DNA from: Bradyrhizobium cytisi
Lineage (GTDB): Bacteria; Pseudomonadota; Alphaproteobacteria; Rhizobiales; Xanthobacteraceae
DNA length: 64,000 bases
Direction: 5' to 3'
NCBI RefSeq assembly: GCF_008123515.1
Contig: NZ_VSSR01000021.1
Span: 310,001-374,000 of the forward strand
Positions 1 to 12,957 of the stretch are shown here, one piece after another. The position numbers and the translations under genes are program-made. The number at the start of each line of letters is the position of its first letter. The first letter of the stretch is position 1. Under the pieces are notes generated by a model. That model searched no databases. It was not told the origin of the DNA and saw only the letters and a program-made list of their open reading frames with translations.

Positions 1-56
1 TCTTGTGCCAATCGTTCTTCAAAGGACGTCGTGTGCTTGATCCGCCTACGCTGCAT
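1..56 (-). CDS. Small conserved hypothetical protein, 5' end only
   Basis: An ATG at 56 reading leftwards opens a frame that runs off the window edge after 18 codons, starting [19 protein letters not shown] good ribosome binding site (GGAGGACC) lies about 5 bases upstream of the ATG. From memory, the basic [14 protein letters not shown] opening resembles a family of short rhizobial proteins of unknown function; I cannot run the comparison. It is divergent from recA. Only the N-terminus is visible, so no function is proposed. Confidence 0.6.
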   Translation of the reverse strand, partial: MQRRRIKHTTSFEERLAQ

Positions 57-207
57 GGCGCGGTCCTCCATTTTCCGGCCCCACGAATCTAAAATCGGCC
101 ATAGAGCTCCGTCTGTTCGGTGTCCGACAAAAGCCAAATCAAGCCACTGTGATTTTCAAGCTAGGCCACTGGGGATTGGAAACAGGCCAGTACCAAATTC
201 CGCAAAA

Positions 208-222
208 GAACATATTGCGAAC
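208..222 (+). promoter_or_regulatory. LexA (SOS) box of recA
   Basis: GAAC-ATATTGC-GAAC, the direct-repeat GAAC-N7-GAAC (GTTC-N7-GTTC on the other strand) that LexA recognises in alphaproteobacteria. It lies about 95 bases before the recA start codon, the expected place for DNA-damage control. A third GAAC follows at 226-229. Confidence 0.9.
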
Positions 223-315
223 CTAGAACAAATGGGGTACATTACTTTTATCGACGACCCGCCGCGCCAATCGTTTGTCCCGCACCCGAATCCTCGCCAT
301 AAGGAGCACGACCCG

Positions 316-1404
<1,089 letters not shown>

Positions 1405-1433
1405 GCTTACCGCGAAGAACTTTTCGCGAGGAG

Positions 1434-1483
1434 CGGGCGCTGAGGACGTTGAGTTGCCGACGTCATCAGTGCCCGTTTCTTTT
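1434..1483 (+). terminator. Rho-independent terminator of recA
   Basis: A long imperfect hairpin (arms CGGGC-CTGA-GACGT and ACGTC-TCAG-GCCCG with single-base bulges) is followed by TTTCTTTTT. It starts 30 bases after the recA stop, so the next gene must have its own promoter or depend on read-through. Confidence 0.85.
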
Positions 1484-1508
1484 TGCGTTTCGTTGATCAG
1501 GTGGTGTG

Positions 1509-2493
1509 ATGAGGCGTGTGATTTTGACGGGTTCATCCGGGAGCAATCTCATGCGCTCGGGCCTCGCCGAGGCCGTCATTCCGTTCATGTTCCGTCTTGT
1601 TGATGGGCCTTTGCCTCTCGACGAACTCGCAGTCTATGTCGCCGCCCGTTCGGAGACAGCAAAGCCGGGCAGGCACTGGTCGGACTACGTCGGACGAAAG
1701 CCTCAAGCTGTCAAAGAGACTGGACATCTCTCTCTGGTCGCGTTCTGCCAGCCCTGCGACGTTGTGGAATTGTGGTTTGATCGGAATCCTAATGATCAGC
1801 TCCAGCTGATCTGGCTTCTCGATTACCTCCGCTCCCACCCAGAGATTCTGGCTAAGGCAAGACTACGCCTGATTGCCTTCGATCTCATCACAGAGGACGC
1901 AAATTCTATCGCCAAGTCGCTGCCCCATATCCCCACCATCGGCGTGACCGCAGATGAACTTGAAACAGCAAGTATGGCTTGGCAGGCCTACGCTGCGCCG
2001 ACGCCCGAGACTTGCGCCGAGCTCGTTCATAGGGATCTGAATGCGCTGCTGATGCTGAGGCCGGCCTTGATCGACCTCTTGGCTGAGCTTCCTTCAATTT
2101 CGACGGGTCTCGGTGCAACAGAGATCCGATTCCTTGAGCTCATCGCACGTGGTTATGAGGGGACGAATGCACTCTTCCATCTCCGCTCGCTTCGCCGCAC
2201 GCGCGTCTTTAATGAATGGGAGCTTGGCTGGTTGCTCCAGGGGCTCGCACTCGGCCCGAGACCTGCCGTGGCAGGACTTGACGACGAACTCCGGACGATT
2301 GACCGGGAGAATCTGAGGGACCGCCATACGGCTTATTTGCGCAGCAGACTATCGCTGACCGAGTTTGGTAAAGCGGTGCTGGCGGGTAGTGAAGATTTCA
2401 CCCGTTACAATCCATATCGATCGCTGGTGGGGCGGCACGCACCTGACCAACGATTGCCTCTGGCGCTATGGCCCTGTTCTAACGAAATCCTGA
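1509..2493 (+). pseudogene. DUF1835-like protein, copy 1, frameshifted near the 3' end
   Basis: First of three tandem paralogues. From the ATG at 1509 the protein follows copies 2 and 3 throughout: an N-terminal segment MRRVILTGSSGSNLMRSGLA, a central DUF1835-like VVELWFDRNPNDQLQLIWLL block, a GLGATEIRFLELI block and a C-terminal SRLSLTEFGKAVL block. At 2415 one extra T throws the frame off: codons read CCA-TAT-CGA where the paralogues have NPIDRWWGGT. Skipping that base restores IDRWWGGTHLTNDCLWRYG and a stop at 2491-2493, nine bases before copy 2 begins. Uncorrected, the frame continues to 2687 into copy 2 with unrelated residues. It may be a real mutation or a sequencing error. Function unknown. 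Confidence 0.75.
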
Positions 2494-2502
2494 GGCCACG
2501 GC

Positions 2503-3498
2503 ATGACGCGGCTCATTGTCACGACGGACTCGTCCATTGCCGGCGCCCTTCAACAGGCAGGCCTGGCCGACCTCGTGATTGCGATCGAGCGCCGGCTGGT
2601 CTGGGAGCCATTGCCGTCCAACGCAGAGCTCGATGCGTTCTTCGCGCCGCGCACGACGCAGCCTCGAGGGCTTCATTGGCTGGATGATACGCCGCCCTGG
2701 CGCCTCGAGGACTCGGGCGCGGAAGACCGAGGACTGATTGAATTGTTCGCGGAATACGACTCAGTCGAGTTTTGGCGAGGGCCGGAGCCAAATGCGCAAT
2801 TGATTCTGCTCTGGCTGCTCGATCATTGGCACCGCAAATGCAATGCAAATCCCGACTTTGTCGTGCGCGCTCTGTTTTTGGGGGCCAGGGATGTCGACCC
2901 GCCGCGAGGGGAACTCTACCCGCCGGTTGTCGGGATCACACCTCGTCAACTCAAATCGGCCAGCCGTGTGTGGCGGGCCTATTGCGCGCCGAACCCGCAA
3001 AGTTGGCGCGGTCTCTTCAAGACGGATTTGCACTGGCTGCCGCAGCTCGGCCCTCACGTAAGGGCTCTCCTGGCGGAACTTCCGCGCCCCGCCTCGGGGC
3101 TTGGAGCCACGGAGGCCCGGATCCTCCGGCTCATCTCGCGAGGTGGCGCGCAGCCTTTCGATGTCTTTCCGGGCCATCAGAAGAGCTACGAGCTGCATGT
3201 ATGCGGATATTGGGAAGCCGGAGCACTGCTTGACGGCCTCGCGCGATGCGAGAGGCCGGCCGTGTCAGGACTGGATGAAGGTCCGTTTTCGCTGGAAATG
3301 CACAATGATTCAACCCGCTTTGACCGGTACAAGCGGTCGCGATTGTCGTTGACCGAGTTCGGCAAGGCGGTGCTGGGAGGCGATGAGAATTTTCGGCGCT
3401 ACAATCCGATCGACCGCTGGTGGGGCGGTACCCACCTGACCAACGAACGGCTCTGGCGGTGGGACCCTGAGACCCGCGAACTGATTGCGCCTGTCTGA
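2503..3498 (+). CDS. DUF1835-like protein, copy 2
   Basis: Intact 331-residue paralogue. The order is: a beta-rich N-terminus (MTRLIVTTDSSIAGALQQAG, like the ILVTNGDSAA opening of DUF1835 proteins); an acidic region ending in SVEFWRGPEPNAQLILLWLLD, corresponding to the DUF1835 LWFE-DQLQLL motif; SASRVWRAYCAPNP; GLGATEARILRLI; and a winged-helix-like end SRLSLTEFGKAVLGG...RYNPIDRWWGGTHLTNERLWRW. The start has TGAGG just upstream and follows the restored stop of copy 1 by nine bases, suggesting translational linkage. No catalytic motif is recognised. The family is often described in genomes without biochemical function. Confidence 0.85.
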   Translation: MTRLIVTTDSSIAGALQQAGLADLVIAIERRLVWEPLPSNAELDAFFAPRTTQPRGLHWLDDTPPWRLEDSGAEDRGLIELFAEYDSVEFWRGPEPNAQLILLWLLDHWHRKCNANPDFVVRALFLGARDVDPPRGELYPPVVGITPRQLKSASRVWRAYCAPNPQSWRGLFKTDLHWLPQLGPHVRALLAELPRPASGLGATEARILRLISRGGAQPFDVFPGHQKSYELHVCGYWEAGALLDGLARCERPAVSGLDEGPFSLEMHNDSTRFDRYKRSRLSLTEFGKAVLGGDENFRRYNPIDRWWGGTHLTNERLWRWDPETRELIAPV

Positions 3499-3553
3499 TG
3501 TGAGAGAGCCGCTGCTAGCACCCCTGAGTTTCATGTTGTCTTGAGAGGCGACC

Positions 3554-4528
3554 GTGTCACATTTGATCTTGGCAACGAACGATCGCGCGGCAGATACGCT
3601 CCGCCAGTCCCGTGTTGCGAATGTCGCGATCGGCTTTGGCCTGCGCTTCGTCTGGGGGAAATTGGCTTCCGGAGAGCAGCTCCTGATGGGCCTCGAGCGG
3701 CGATCGGCGAAGCATTGCAATCCCGGCGATCACTGGCTGGACGACGCGGGTTGCGGTGCGCTGGACGGTTTCGGCACGCGCGATGTTGGTTTATTCGAGC
3801 TATGTGCGAAGTTCGACTCGATCGAAATATGGGTTGATCCTTTGCCGAACGATCAGCTCGTGCTTGTCTGGCTGCTCGACCTGCTTCGCCCTTACAAGGA
3901 GATCACGACGAAGTTGAATCTGGTGTATGCGGACGACTCTGTTGCGGATTACGCTGCGGAGGCGGTCGCAAAATGGAAGTTGCCGACCTTCAAGGTGGCC
4001 GACAATCATTTTGTGATGGCAAGCCGCGCATGGCGCGCCTATCGGGCTGAAACGCCGGAATCCTGTTTCGATCTGCTGATGACGGATCTGATGATCTTTC
4101 CGAGACTTCGATCGGCGCTCATTGCGCTGCTTGAGGAGCTTCCGGACAAGGTTACGGGACTAGGTGCCAGCGAAATGGATATGCTGGGCTGTGTGAATGA
4201 AGGGCACACCGACCCAAAATACATCTCCGAAGGGAGATGGTATCGCGATGTGTTCGACGGACGCGACGCACAAGATGCCTTGATCGAACTGGCGGAGTAT
4301 TCGGTCCCGCCCGTTCTGTTGGGCGATCCGTCGTTCAACAATGATGACCGCTACTTCGGCAGGAGCGAGTGGAAGGTCACGCTCACTGAACTCGGACGTT
4401 CCCTTGTCGCCCGAGAAGACGATATGTGGCGTCACAACCCGATCAAACGCTGGTGGGGCGGCACTGAATTGACCAACGAGCGGCTCTGGCGATGGGACCG
4501 CGAAAGCCGATCGTTGGTCGCGCCGTAG
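3554..4528 (+). CDS. DUF1835-like protein, copy 3
   Basis: Third paralogue, 324 residues, starting at GTG with GAGAGGCG upstream. It shares the same blocks (LILATNDRAADTLRQSR; IEIWVDPLPNDQLVLVWLLD; SRAWRAYRAETPES; VTGLGASEMDML; TLTELGRSLVARE...HNPIKRWWGGTELTNERLWRWD) but is clearly the most diverged in the 200-260 region. It lies 55 bases after copy 2 and ends before a palindromic repeat. The C-terminal WWGG(T)-LTNERLWRWD signature is nearly invariant across the three copies, so it is probably functionally important. No function is assigned. Confidence 0.85.
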   Translation: MSHLILATNDRAADTLRQSRVANVAIGFGLRFVWGKLASGEQLLMGLERRSAKHCNPGDHWLDDAGCGALDGFGTRDVGLFELCAKFDSIEIWVDPLPNDQLVLVWLLDLLRPYKEITTKLNLVYADDSVADYAAEAVAKWKLPTFKVADNHFVMASRAWRAYRAETPESCFDLLMTDLMIFPRLRSALIALLEELPDKVTGLGASEMDMLGCVNEGHTDPKYISEGRWYRDVFDGRDAQDALIELAEYSVPPVLLGDPSFNNDDRYFGRSEWKVTLTELGRSLVAREDDMWRHNPIKRWWGGTELTNERLWRWDRESRSLVAP

Positions 4529-4551
4529 AGGCGCATTCGGGAACGCGGTGC

Positions 4552-4644
4552 CGTAGGGTGGGCAAAGGCGCGCAAGCGCCGTTGCCCACCATATTTCAAC
4601 GCACACAAAGGTTGTGGGCACGCTTCCGTTTTGCCCACCCTACG
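4552..4644. repeat. Palindromic intergenic repeat, family A (GTAGGGTGGGCAAAG)
   Basis: Perfect 14-base inverted ends CGTAGGGTGGGCAA (4552-4565) and TTGCCCACCCTACG (4631-4644), with a second internal TTGCCCACC. A near-copy with the same ends is at 16915-17010. It sits between the convergent DUF1835-like copy 3 and gcvP and probably forms a long hairpin in transcripts from either side. Confidence 0.85.
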
Positions 4645-4660
4645 AAACCTCCGTCGAGCC

Positions 4661-7543
4661 TTACTCCGCGGCTTCGGCGTAATCGCTCACCGGCGGGCAC
4701 GAGCACACCAGATTGCGGTCGCCGTAGACGTTGTCGACGCGACCCACGGGGCACCAGTATTTGTCGGTGCGCGAGGATCCGGCGGGGAAGCAGCCTTCAG
4801 CGCGGGTATAGGCGCGCTTCCAGTCGTCATCGGCGATGTCGTGCACGGTGTGCGGGGCATGGCGCAACGGCGAGGCCTCGATCTTGAAGCGGCCGGCCTC
4901 GACTTCGGCGATTTCCTTGCGGATCGCGATCATGGCATCGCAAAAGCGATCGAGCTCCGCCTTGGATTCCGACTCGGTCGGCTCGATCATCAGCGTACCC
5001 GGGACTGGAAAGCTCATGGTGGGCGCATGGAAGCCGTAGTCGATCAGGCGCTTTGCGATGTCATCGACGGTGACGCCGGACGTCGTCTTCAGCGGACGGG
5101 GATCGACGATGCACTCATGGGCGACGCGGCCCTTCTCGTTCTTGTAGAGCACCGGGAAATGCGCATCGAGGCGTGCTGCGATGTAATTGGCATTGAGGAT
5201 CGCGATCTCGGTCGCGCGCTTCAATCCTTCGCCACCCATCATCAGGATGTAGATGTAGGAGATGGTGAGGATCGAGGCCGAGCCGAACGGTGCGGCCGAG
5301 ACCGGGCCGACCGGAGCATCCGCGCTCGTCGCGGGATGGCGATTTTCAGGATGACTTGGCAGGAACGGCGCGAGATGCGCCTTGACGCCGATCGGGCCCA
5401 TGCCCGGGCCGCCGCCGCCATGCGGGATGCAGAAGGTCTTGTGCAGATTGAGATGGCTGACATCGGCGCCGTAATCGCCGGGCCTGCTAAGGCCGACCTG
5501 CGCGTTGAGGTTGGCGCCGTCGAGATAGACCTGGCCGCCATGGCCATGCACGATGTCGCAGATCTCGCGAATGTGCTGCTCGAACACGCCATGCGTCGAG
5601 GGATAGGTGATCATGACCGCGGCAAGGTCGTTCGAATGTTTCTCGGCTTTGGCGCGGAGATCATTGACGTCGACGTCGCCATTGGCCTCGCAGGCCACCA
5701 CCACCACGTCCATGCCGACCATCGCGGCCGAGGCCGGGTTGGTGCCGTGGGCGGAGGAGGGGATCAGGCAGATCTTGCGATGCGTCTCGCCGCGCGCGGC
5801 GTGATAGCCGCGGATCGCGAGCAGGCCGGCATATTCGCCTTGCGCGCCGGAGTTCGGCTGCAGCGAGATCGCGTCATAGCCGGTGATGTCGCACAGCCAC
5901 TTCTCCAGCCGCGCGAACAGCGCGTGATAGCCCTTGGCCTGCTCGCGCGGCGCGAACGGGTGCAAGGAGGCGAATTCCGGCCAGGTCAGCGGCATCATCT
6001 CGGTGGTCGCATTCAGCTTCATGGTGCAGGATCCGAGCGGAATCATCGCGCGGTCGAGCGCGAGGTCGCGATCGCTGAGCTTGCGCATGTAGCGCAGCAT
6101 CTCGGTCTCCGAGCGATGCGCATGGAACACGGGATGGGTGAGGAAGGCGGTGGTGCGCTTCAGCGCCTCCGGCAGCGCCTCGCGCGTGGTCGCGTCGATC
6201 TCGGCGTAGGAAAGCTGGCCGCCGAACGCGCGCCAGACCGCTTCGACGGTGGCGGGCGTGGTGGTCTCGTCGAGTGCGATGCGGAGCGCGCTTTCACCGA
6301 CGCCGAGATTGATCTTCTCCGCGGTCGCGCGCGCGATGACCTCGGCGCGCTCGGCGCCGGCATCGACGCTGAGTGTGTCGAAGAAGGCTTCGCTGGTCAC
6401 AGCAAAGCCGAGCTTGCGCAAGCCGGTGGCGAGCACGGCGGCACGGCGATGCACATTGCGCGCGATCTGCGCGAGGCCCTCGGGGCCGTGATAGACCGCA
6501 TACATCGCGGCGATCACGGCGAGCAGCACCTGCGCGGTGCAGATGTTGGAGGTCGCCTTCTCGCGGCGAATGTGCTGCTCGCGGGTCTGCAGCGCGAGCC
6601 GATAGGCAGGCATCCCGCGCGAGTCGACGCTGAGGCCGACGATGCGGCCGGGCAGCGAGCGCTTCAGCGCATCGCGCACCGCCATATAGGCGGCGTGCGG
6701 GCCGCCATAGCCCATCGGCACGCCAAAGCGCTGCGCCGAGCCGATCGCGATGTCGGCCCCTAACTCGCCGGGCGAGGCAAGCAGCGTTAGCGCCAGCAGA
6801 TCGGCGGCAACGATTGCGAGCGCGCCCTTGGCCTTCAGCGCCGCGATCGCGGGCCTGAGGTCGCGCACCGCGCCGGATGATCCCGGATATTGCAGCAGCG
6901 CACCGAGCACGTCGGCCTTGTCGAGATCGGTGAGGGGATCGCCGACCACCAGCGACCAGCCGAGCGGCTCGGCGCGGGTGCGCATCACCGCGAGTGTCTG
7001 CGGATGCACATCCTTGTCGACGAAGAAGGCTTTCGCCTCGACCCGCGAATGCCGTTCCGCGAGCGCCATGGCTTCGGCCGCAGCGGTGGCCTCGTCGAGC
7101 AGCGAGGCGTTGGCGACGTCGAGCCCGGTGAGATCGCAGATCATGGTCTGGAAGTTGAACAGCGCGTCCAGCCGGCCCTGGCTGATCTCGGGCTGATAGG
7201 GCGTGTACGCCGTGTACCAGGCGGGGCTTTCGAGGATGTTGCGCTGGATCACCGCGGGCAAAATCGTGCCTGAATAGCCCTGGCCGATCAGCGAGGTGAA
7301 GACCTGGTTCTGACGCGCGAGCTCGGCCATGTGCGCGATCGCCTCGGTCTCGCTCAAGGGCTTGCCGAGATCGAGCGGGGCGGCCTGCCGGATCGAGGCC
7401 GGCAGCGTCTCCGCCATCAGTGCGTCGACGCTCTTTGCGCTGACGGTCTCGAGCATTGCGCTGACATCGCGCGCCGACGGGCCGATGTGGCGGCGAACGA
7501 AACTGGCGGTGTCGCCATTGGATTTGCGGTGCGCGGTCATCAT
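4661..7543 (-). CDS. gcvP: Glycine dehydrogenase (decarboxylating), P protein
   Basis: PLP enzyme of the glycine cleavage system: it decarboxylates glycine and transfers the aminomethyl group to lipoyl-GcvH. About 960 residues, the full-length fused form. The N-terminal [17 protein letters not shown] and the PLP-lysine region [22 protein letters not shown] are present, and the protein ends [22 protein letters not shown] as family members do. Two adjacent ATG codons (7543, 7540) follow GAGGACCC; 12 extra upstream codons are open but lack support. It is the last gene of gcvT-gcvH-gcvP, separated from gcvH by a palindromic repeat. Confidence 0.96.
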   Translation of the reverse strand: MMTAHRKSNGDTASFVRRHIGPSARDVSAMLETVSAKSVDALMAETLPASIRQAAPLDLGKPLSETEAIAHMAELARQNQVFTSLIGQGYSGTILPAVIQRNILESPAWYTAYTPYQPEISQGRLDALFNFQTMICDLTGLDVANASLLDEATAAAEAMALAERHSRVEAKAFFVDKDVHPQTLAVMRTRAEPLGWSLVVGDPLTDLDKADVLGALLQYPGSSGAVRDLRPAIAALKAKGALAIVAADLLALTLLASPGELGADIAIGSAQRFGVPMGYGGPHAAYMAVRDALKRSLPGRIVGLSVDSRGMPAYRLALQTREQHIRREKATSNICTAQVLLAVIAAMYAVYHGPEGLAQIARNVHRRAAVLATGLRKLGFAVTSEAFFDTLSVDAGAERAEVIARATAEKINLGVGESALRIALDETTTPATVEAVWRAFGGQLSYAEIDATTREALPEALKRTTAFLTHPVFHAHRSETEMLRYMRKLSDRDLALDRAMIPLGSCTMKLNATTEMMPLTWPEFASLHPFAPREQAKGYHALFARLEKWLCDITGYDAISLQPNSGAQGEYAGLLAIRGYHAARGETHRKICLIPSSAHGTNPASAAMVGMDVVVVACEANGDVDVNDLRAKAEKHSNDLAAVMITYPSTHGVFEQHIREICDIVHGHGGQVYLDGANLNAQVGLSRPGDYGADVSHLNLHKTFCIPHGGGGPGMGPIGVKAHLAPFLPSHPENRHPATSADAPVGPVSAAPFGSASILTISYIYILMMGGEGLKRATEIAILNANYIAARLDAHFPVLYKNEKGRVAHECIVDPRPLKTTSGVTVDDIAKRLIDYGFHAPTMSFPVPGTLMIEPTESESKAELDRFCDAMIAIRKEIAEVEAGRFKIEASPLRHAPHTVHDIADDDWKRAYTRAEGCFPAGSSRTDKYWCPVGRVDNVYGDRNLVCSCPPVSDYAEAAE

Positions 7544-7574
7544 GGGTCCTCGCTTTAGATTATCTGTCGTCGGC

Positions 7575-7674
7575 GTCATGCCCCGCGAAGGCGGGGCATC
7601 CAGTACACGCAGGCGTCACGGCTTGAGCAGAGGAGCCGCGGCGTACTGGATCGTCCGCCTCCGAGGACGATGAC
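7575..7674. repeat. Palindromic repeat inside the gcvH-gcvP spacer
   Basis: Inverted arms GTCAT...ATGAC at the ends and CCAGTAC (7600-7606) / GTACTGG (7643-7649) inside, plus a GCCCCGCGAAGGCGGGGC stem. It resembles the mobile short palindromes of Bradyrhizobium. It lies within the operon, so it is transcribed and could stabilise or attenuate the message before gcvP. Confidence 0.7.
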
Positions 7675-7704
7675 ACCGAATATGAGGTCAAAGTTCTCGT
7701 CATC

Positions 7705-8073
7705 TCACGCCGTGTGTGCCTTGTAGGCGGCTTCATCCATGAGGCCGCCGAGCTCGCTCTTGTCGGCAATCCTGATCTTGAAAAACCAGGCTTTGCCTTG
7801 CGCATCCGAATTGACCAGCGCCGGCTCGCTTGCGAGATCGGGGTTGGTCTCCAGCACCTCGCCGGTCACAGGCGCGTAGACGTCGGAGGCGGCCTTCACC
7901 GATTCCACGACGGCTGCGGCTTCGGCCTTCTTGAGGACGCGGCCGAGCTTGGGCAGCTCGACGAACACGACGTCGCCGAGCTGCGACTGCGCGTAATCGG
8001 TGATGCCGACAGTGGCGACATCGCCCTCGATCGCGAGCCATTCGTGGTCGGTGGTGTACAGTGTCGTGGTCAT
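7705..8073 (-). CDS. gcvH: Glycine cleavage system H protein
   Basis: Lipoyl carrier that shuttles the aminomethyl group between GcvP, GcvT and lipoamide dehydrogenase. 122 residues, the standard size. The lipoyl lysine is Lys60 in [19 protein letters not shown], and [23 protein letters not shown] is a typical N-terminus. It starts 13 bases after gcvT ends, so the two are co-transcribed from the riboswitch-controlled promoter. Confidence 0.97.
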   Translation of the reverse strand: MTTTLYTTDHEWLAIEGDVATVGITDYAQSQLGDVVFVELPKLGRVLKKAEAAAVVESVKAASDVYAPVTGEVLETNPDLASEPALVNSDAQGKAWFFKIRIADKSELGGLMDEAAYKAHTA

Positions 8074-8086
8074 TTTCTTAAAGTCC

Positions 8087-9235
8087 TCAGCGTTTGTAGG
8101 TGTTTTTCACGAAGGGCATGGCGGCGACGGTGAGCGGCAGACGTTGCGCGCGCACCTCGGCAAAGAGTTTTGTGCCGAGCGCGCTCAGGCTTGTGGGCAC
8201 ACAGCCCATCGCGACCGGCGCATTCAGGCTCGGGCCGAAACCGCCCGAGGTGACCTTTCCGATCGGCTCGCCGCCAGCGCTATCGGCAAACAGCAGCGCG
8301 CCTTCGCGCACCGGCGCGCGGCCCTCAGTGCGCAGGCCGACGCGGCGGCGGGATGCGCCGTGATCGAAATGAGCGAGGATCTTTTCGGCTCCGGGAAAAC
8401 CGCCGGCGCGGGCGCCGCCGCTGCGGCGGCTTTTCTGCACCGACCATTCCAGCGCGGCCTCGACCGGCGTGGTCGCAGTGTCGATGTCGTGGCCGTAGAG
8501 GCAGAGGCCGGCTTCCAGCCGCAGGCTGTCGCGGGCCCCTAAGCCGATCGGCATCACGTCAGGATTTTCCAGCAGCGTCCTGGCCAGGCGCTCGGCATCC
8601 GCAGCGGGCACCGAAATTTCAAAACCGTCCTCGCCGGTGTAGCCGGAACGCGAGACAAAGCAGGCAAGCCCGGCGACCTGATGCGGGCCGGCGTCCATGA
8701 ACTTCATGGCGGGCGCCTCTGCACACAATTTCGCCAGTGCAGCCTCGGCCTTCGGGCCCTGTAAGGCGATCAGCGCGCGATCGGCGAGCGAATCGATGAC
8801 GCAGGCGTCGGAGAGATTGGCGCGCAGGTGCGCCTCGTCCTCGGCCTTGCAGGCGGCGTTGACGACCAGGAACAAATGATCGTCGAAATTGGCGACCATC
8901 AGGTCATCGAGAATGCCGCCATCCGCATTGGTGAACTGGGCGTAGCGCTGCCGCCCCTGTGCAACCGCGACGATATCCTGCGGCACCAGCCGCTCCAGCG
9001 CGCGGGCGGCGTCCTCGACCTTGCCCGACTTCGGCCGGAGCGCGATCTGGCCCATATGGGAGACGTCGAACAGGCCGGCCTGGTTGCGGGTCTGGAGGTG
9101 CTCTTTCAGGACGCCCGCGGGGTACTGCACGGGCATGTCATAGCCCGCGAACGGCACCATCTTGCCGCCGAGCGACACATGGAGGTCGTAGAGGGGGGTA
9201 CGTCTCAGGGAGTCTCGGTCGTCGCGCACTGACAT
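8087..9235 (-). CDS. gcvT: Glycine cleavage system aminomethyltransferase (T protein)
   Basis: Tetrahydrofolate-dependent enzyme that releases ammonia and makes methylene-THF from the H-protein intermediate. 382 residues. The sequence contains the family's N-terminal [27 protein letters not shown], the central DVSHMGQI and the [13 protein letters not shown] region. The ATG at 9235 is preferred over an overlapping GTG at 9238. It is the first gene of the operon; the glycine riboswitch ends about 57 bases before its start codon. Confidence 0.96.
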   Translation of the reverse strand: MSVRDDRDSLRRTPLYDLHVSLGGKMVPFAGYDMPVQYPAGVLKEHLQTRNQAGLFDVSHMGQIALRPKSGKVEDAARALERLVPQDIVAVAQGRQRYAQFTNADGGILDDLMVANFDDHLFLVVNAACKAEDEAHLRANLSDACVIDSLADRALIALQGPKAEAALAKLCAEAPAMKFMDAGPHQVAGLACFVSRSGYTGEDGFEISVPAADAERLARTLLENPDVMPIGLGARDSLRLEAGLCLYGHDIDTATTPVEAALEWSVQKSRRSGGARAGGFPGAEKILAHFDHGASRRRVGLRTEGRAPVREGALLFADSAGGEPIGKVTSGGFGPSLNAPVAMGCVPTSLSALGTKLFAEVRAQRLPLTVAAMPFVKNTYKR

Positions 9236-9291
9236 CACAGGGGCCCTCGGCGGTTCCCCGGGGACGATTCCCCTGAGGACACCAATCGAAG

Positions 9292-9462
9292 CCCCATCTG
9301 TCGCTGTGCCTGAGAGTATTATCCCGTCGGCGGACGCAGTCCGGGCCTTAAGCCCGTCGGCGCCTCTTTCCAGATGTCGTCAAAGCCACGCGGTCCTTTT
9401 GCCTGAGAGTTTCCGGGGCGGTTGCTCCTTCGGCGCCGGCTACCCAAAGCCGGTCTCTCCCG
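9292..9462 (-). promoter_or_regulatory. Tandem glycine riboswitch of gcvTHP
   Basis: On the minus strand the leader carries two glycine-aptamer signatures in a row. The first runs from GGGAGAGACCGGC through GGCGCCGAAGGAGCAACCG to ACTCTCAGGCAAAAGGAC; the second runs from TCTGGAAAGAGGCGCC to ACTCTCAGGCACAGCGAC. These match the conserved glycine riboswitch cores, including the short linker between the aptamers. The expression platform is probably in 9236-9291, where CAGGGG and CCCCTG can pair next to the gcvT ribosome binding site. Glycine binding is expected to switch the operon on. Confidence 0.92.
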
Positions 9463-9485
9463 ACGTGGCCGTACGATACAGATGG

Positions 9486-9516
9486 GTACAGACCACAGCC
9501 CGGCCAAGCCTGTCAA
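9486..9516 (-). promoter_or_regulatory. Probable promoter of the gcv operon
   Basis: On the minus strand, TTGACA (9511-9516) is followed after 18 bases by TCTGTA. This would start transcription about 20 bases before the first riboswitch aptamer. The -35 is consensus; the -10 is weak, consistent with a need for an activator. Confidence 0.45.
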
Positions 9517-9535
9517 CGCGCCCTTTGCGGCTTTC

Positions 9536-9568
9536 CAACGGGATTGCAACGGGATCGCAACGGGATTG
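9536..9568. repeat. Three tandem 11-bp direct repeats upstream of the gcv promoter
   Basis: CAACGGGATTG, CAACGGGATCG, CAACGGGATTG follow head to tail without gaps. The unit is one DNA helical turn, so all copies face the same side. They lie just upstream of the proposed gcv -35 and about 150 bases before alaS, the position of an activator site for the gcv operon. Confidence 0.7.
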
Positions 9569-9716
9569 CGCGACTGCGGCAACCCTCTGATCTCTCTGCA
9601 CAGTTTCTGGACAGCGAAGCTGGCCTTGTCTAAAAGCGCTTTGGCCCGCAGATATCAGCCGAATCCCAGGTTTGGACGGCAAGGAAGCGGGTCCAAGCAC
9701 ACCCGATTGGATGAAC

Positions 9717-12398
<2,682 letters not shown>

Positions 12399-12432
12399 GA
12401 TGGCGGGCGCGTAAAGCGCCGCGCCTCGCTCC

Positions 12433-12933
12433 TCAGCCCTTCTTCAGGAAGACGTACTCGGCCGAATAGGGCGCGCTCCTGAACTCGCCGGCCTTGTCGC
12501 ATGCGCCGTCGAGCTTGCCGCCGTGGGTGTTGATGCGCTGGACCGTGGTGACCGGCGTCAGCACGCCGCTGCCGCGGCGGGCGGTGACGTCCAGCTTCAG
12601 CCAGGGGATATCGGCAGCCGTGGCACCCGGCGCATTGCCGGTGGCCTTGCCTCCGACGGCGCTGCTGTCGGCAAGCTCCCAGTTCGGGCCGGCATAGTGA
12701 CGGCCGATGGTCTTGCCGTCGGCGAAGAGCGTCGCGATCGGCTCGCGGAAAGCCCAAGCGAGCTTGCCGTCGGTGCCGGCCTTGCACTCATAGACCTGCG
12801 CGCCCTCGGCATGGACGCTGAGCACGACGCTCTCGCCGGGCGCGGCGATGGCGTCGGGGAGGGCATCGGCGGCGAACGCGGACGCGCTGGTCAGCGCGAG
12901 GATCGCAAGCACAACGCTCTTGAGTGTCGGCAT
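12433..12933 (-). CDS. Secreted DUF3455 family protein
   Basis: 166 residues with a clear signal peptide (MPTLKSVVLAILALTSASAFAADA, cleavage probably after Ala-Phe-Ala). The mature part has the DUF3455 pattern: GAQVYECKAG near the start, a central WELADSSAVGGKATG, and TYVQRIN-like VTTVQRINTHGG followed by Cys-containing GACDKAGE and a final YSAEYVFLKKG. Function is unknown; the product is periplasmic or secreted. The start at 12933 is chosen because it begins the signal peptide; the frame is open upstream into a repeat. Confidence 0.85.
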   Translation of the reverse strand: MPTLKSVVLAILALTSASAFAADALPDAIAAPGESVVLSVHAEGAQVYECKAGTDGKLAWAFREPIATLFADGKTIGRHYAGPNWELADSSAVGGKATGNAPGATAADIPWLKLDVTARRGSGVLTPVTTVQRINTHGGKLDGACDKAGEFRSAPYSAEYVFLKKG

Positions 12934-12957
12934 GATGTTTCCGCAGGCAAAAGTCTC

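Noticed and set aside
31..315. N-terminal extension of recA upstream of position 316
   Set aside because: It crosses the SOS box and promoter region, and the ribosome binding site at 301-306 fixes the start at 316.
1434..1483. The recA terminator stem as a second regulator site
   Set aside because: A long hairpin followed by a T-run right after recA is fully explained as a terminator.
2494..2687. C-terminal 65 residues of the uncorrected copy 1 DUF1835-like frame
   Set aside because: They come from an off-frame reading of copy 2 after the frameshift and match nothing in the paralogues.
4631..6763. A 710-codon open frame on the plus strand across gcvP
   Set aside because: It lies wholly antisense to gcvP, a certain gene; its Arg/Ala/His/Asp-rich product is the usual shadow in GC-rich DNA where the opposite codon position is G/C.
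7575..7674. Palindromic repeats taken as CRISPR or as tRNA-like structures
   Set aside because: There are no regularly spaced direct repeats with spacers anywhere in the window, and no cloverleaf or TTCGA-loop pattern fits in the gaps inspected.
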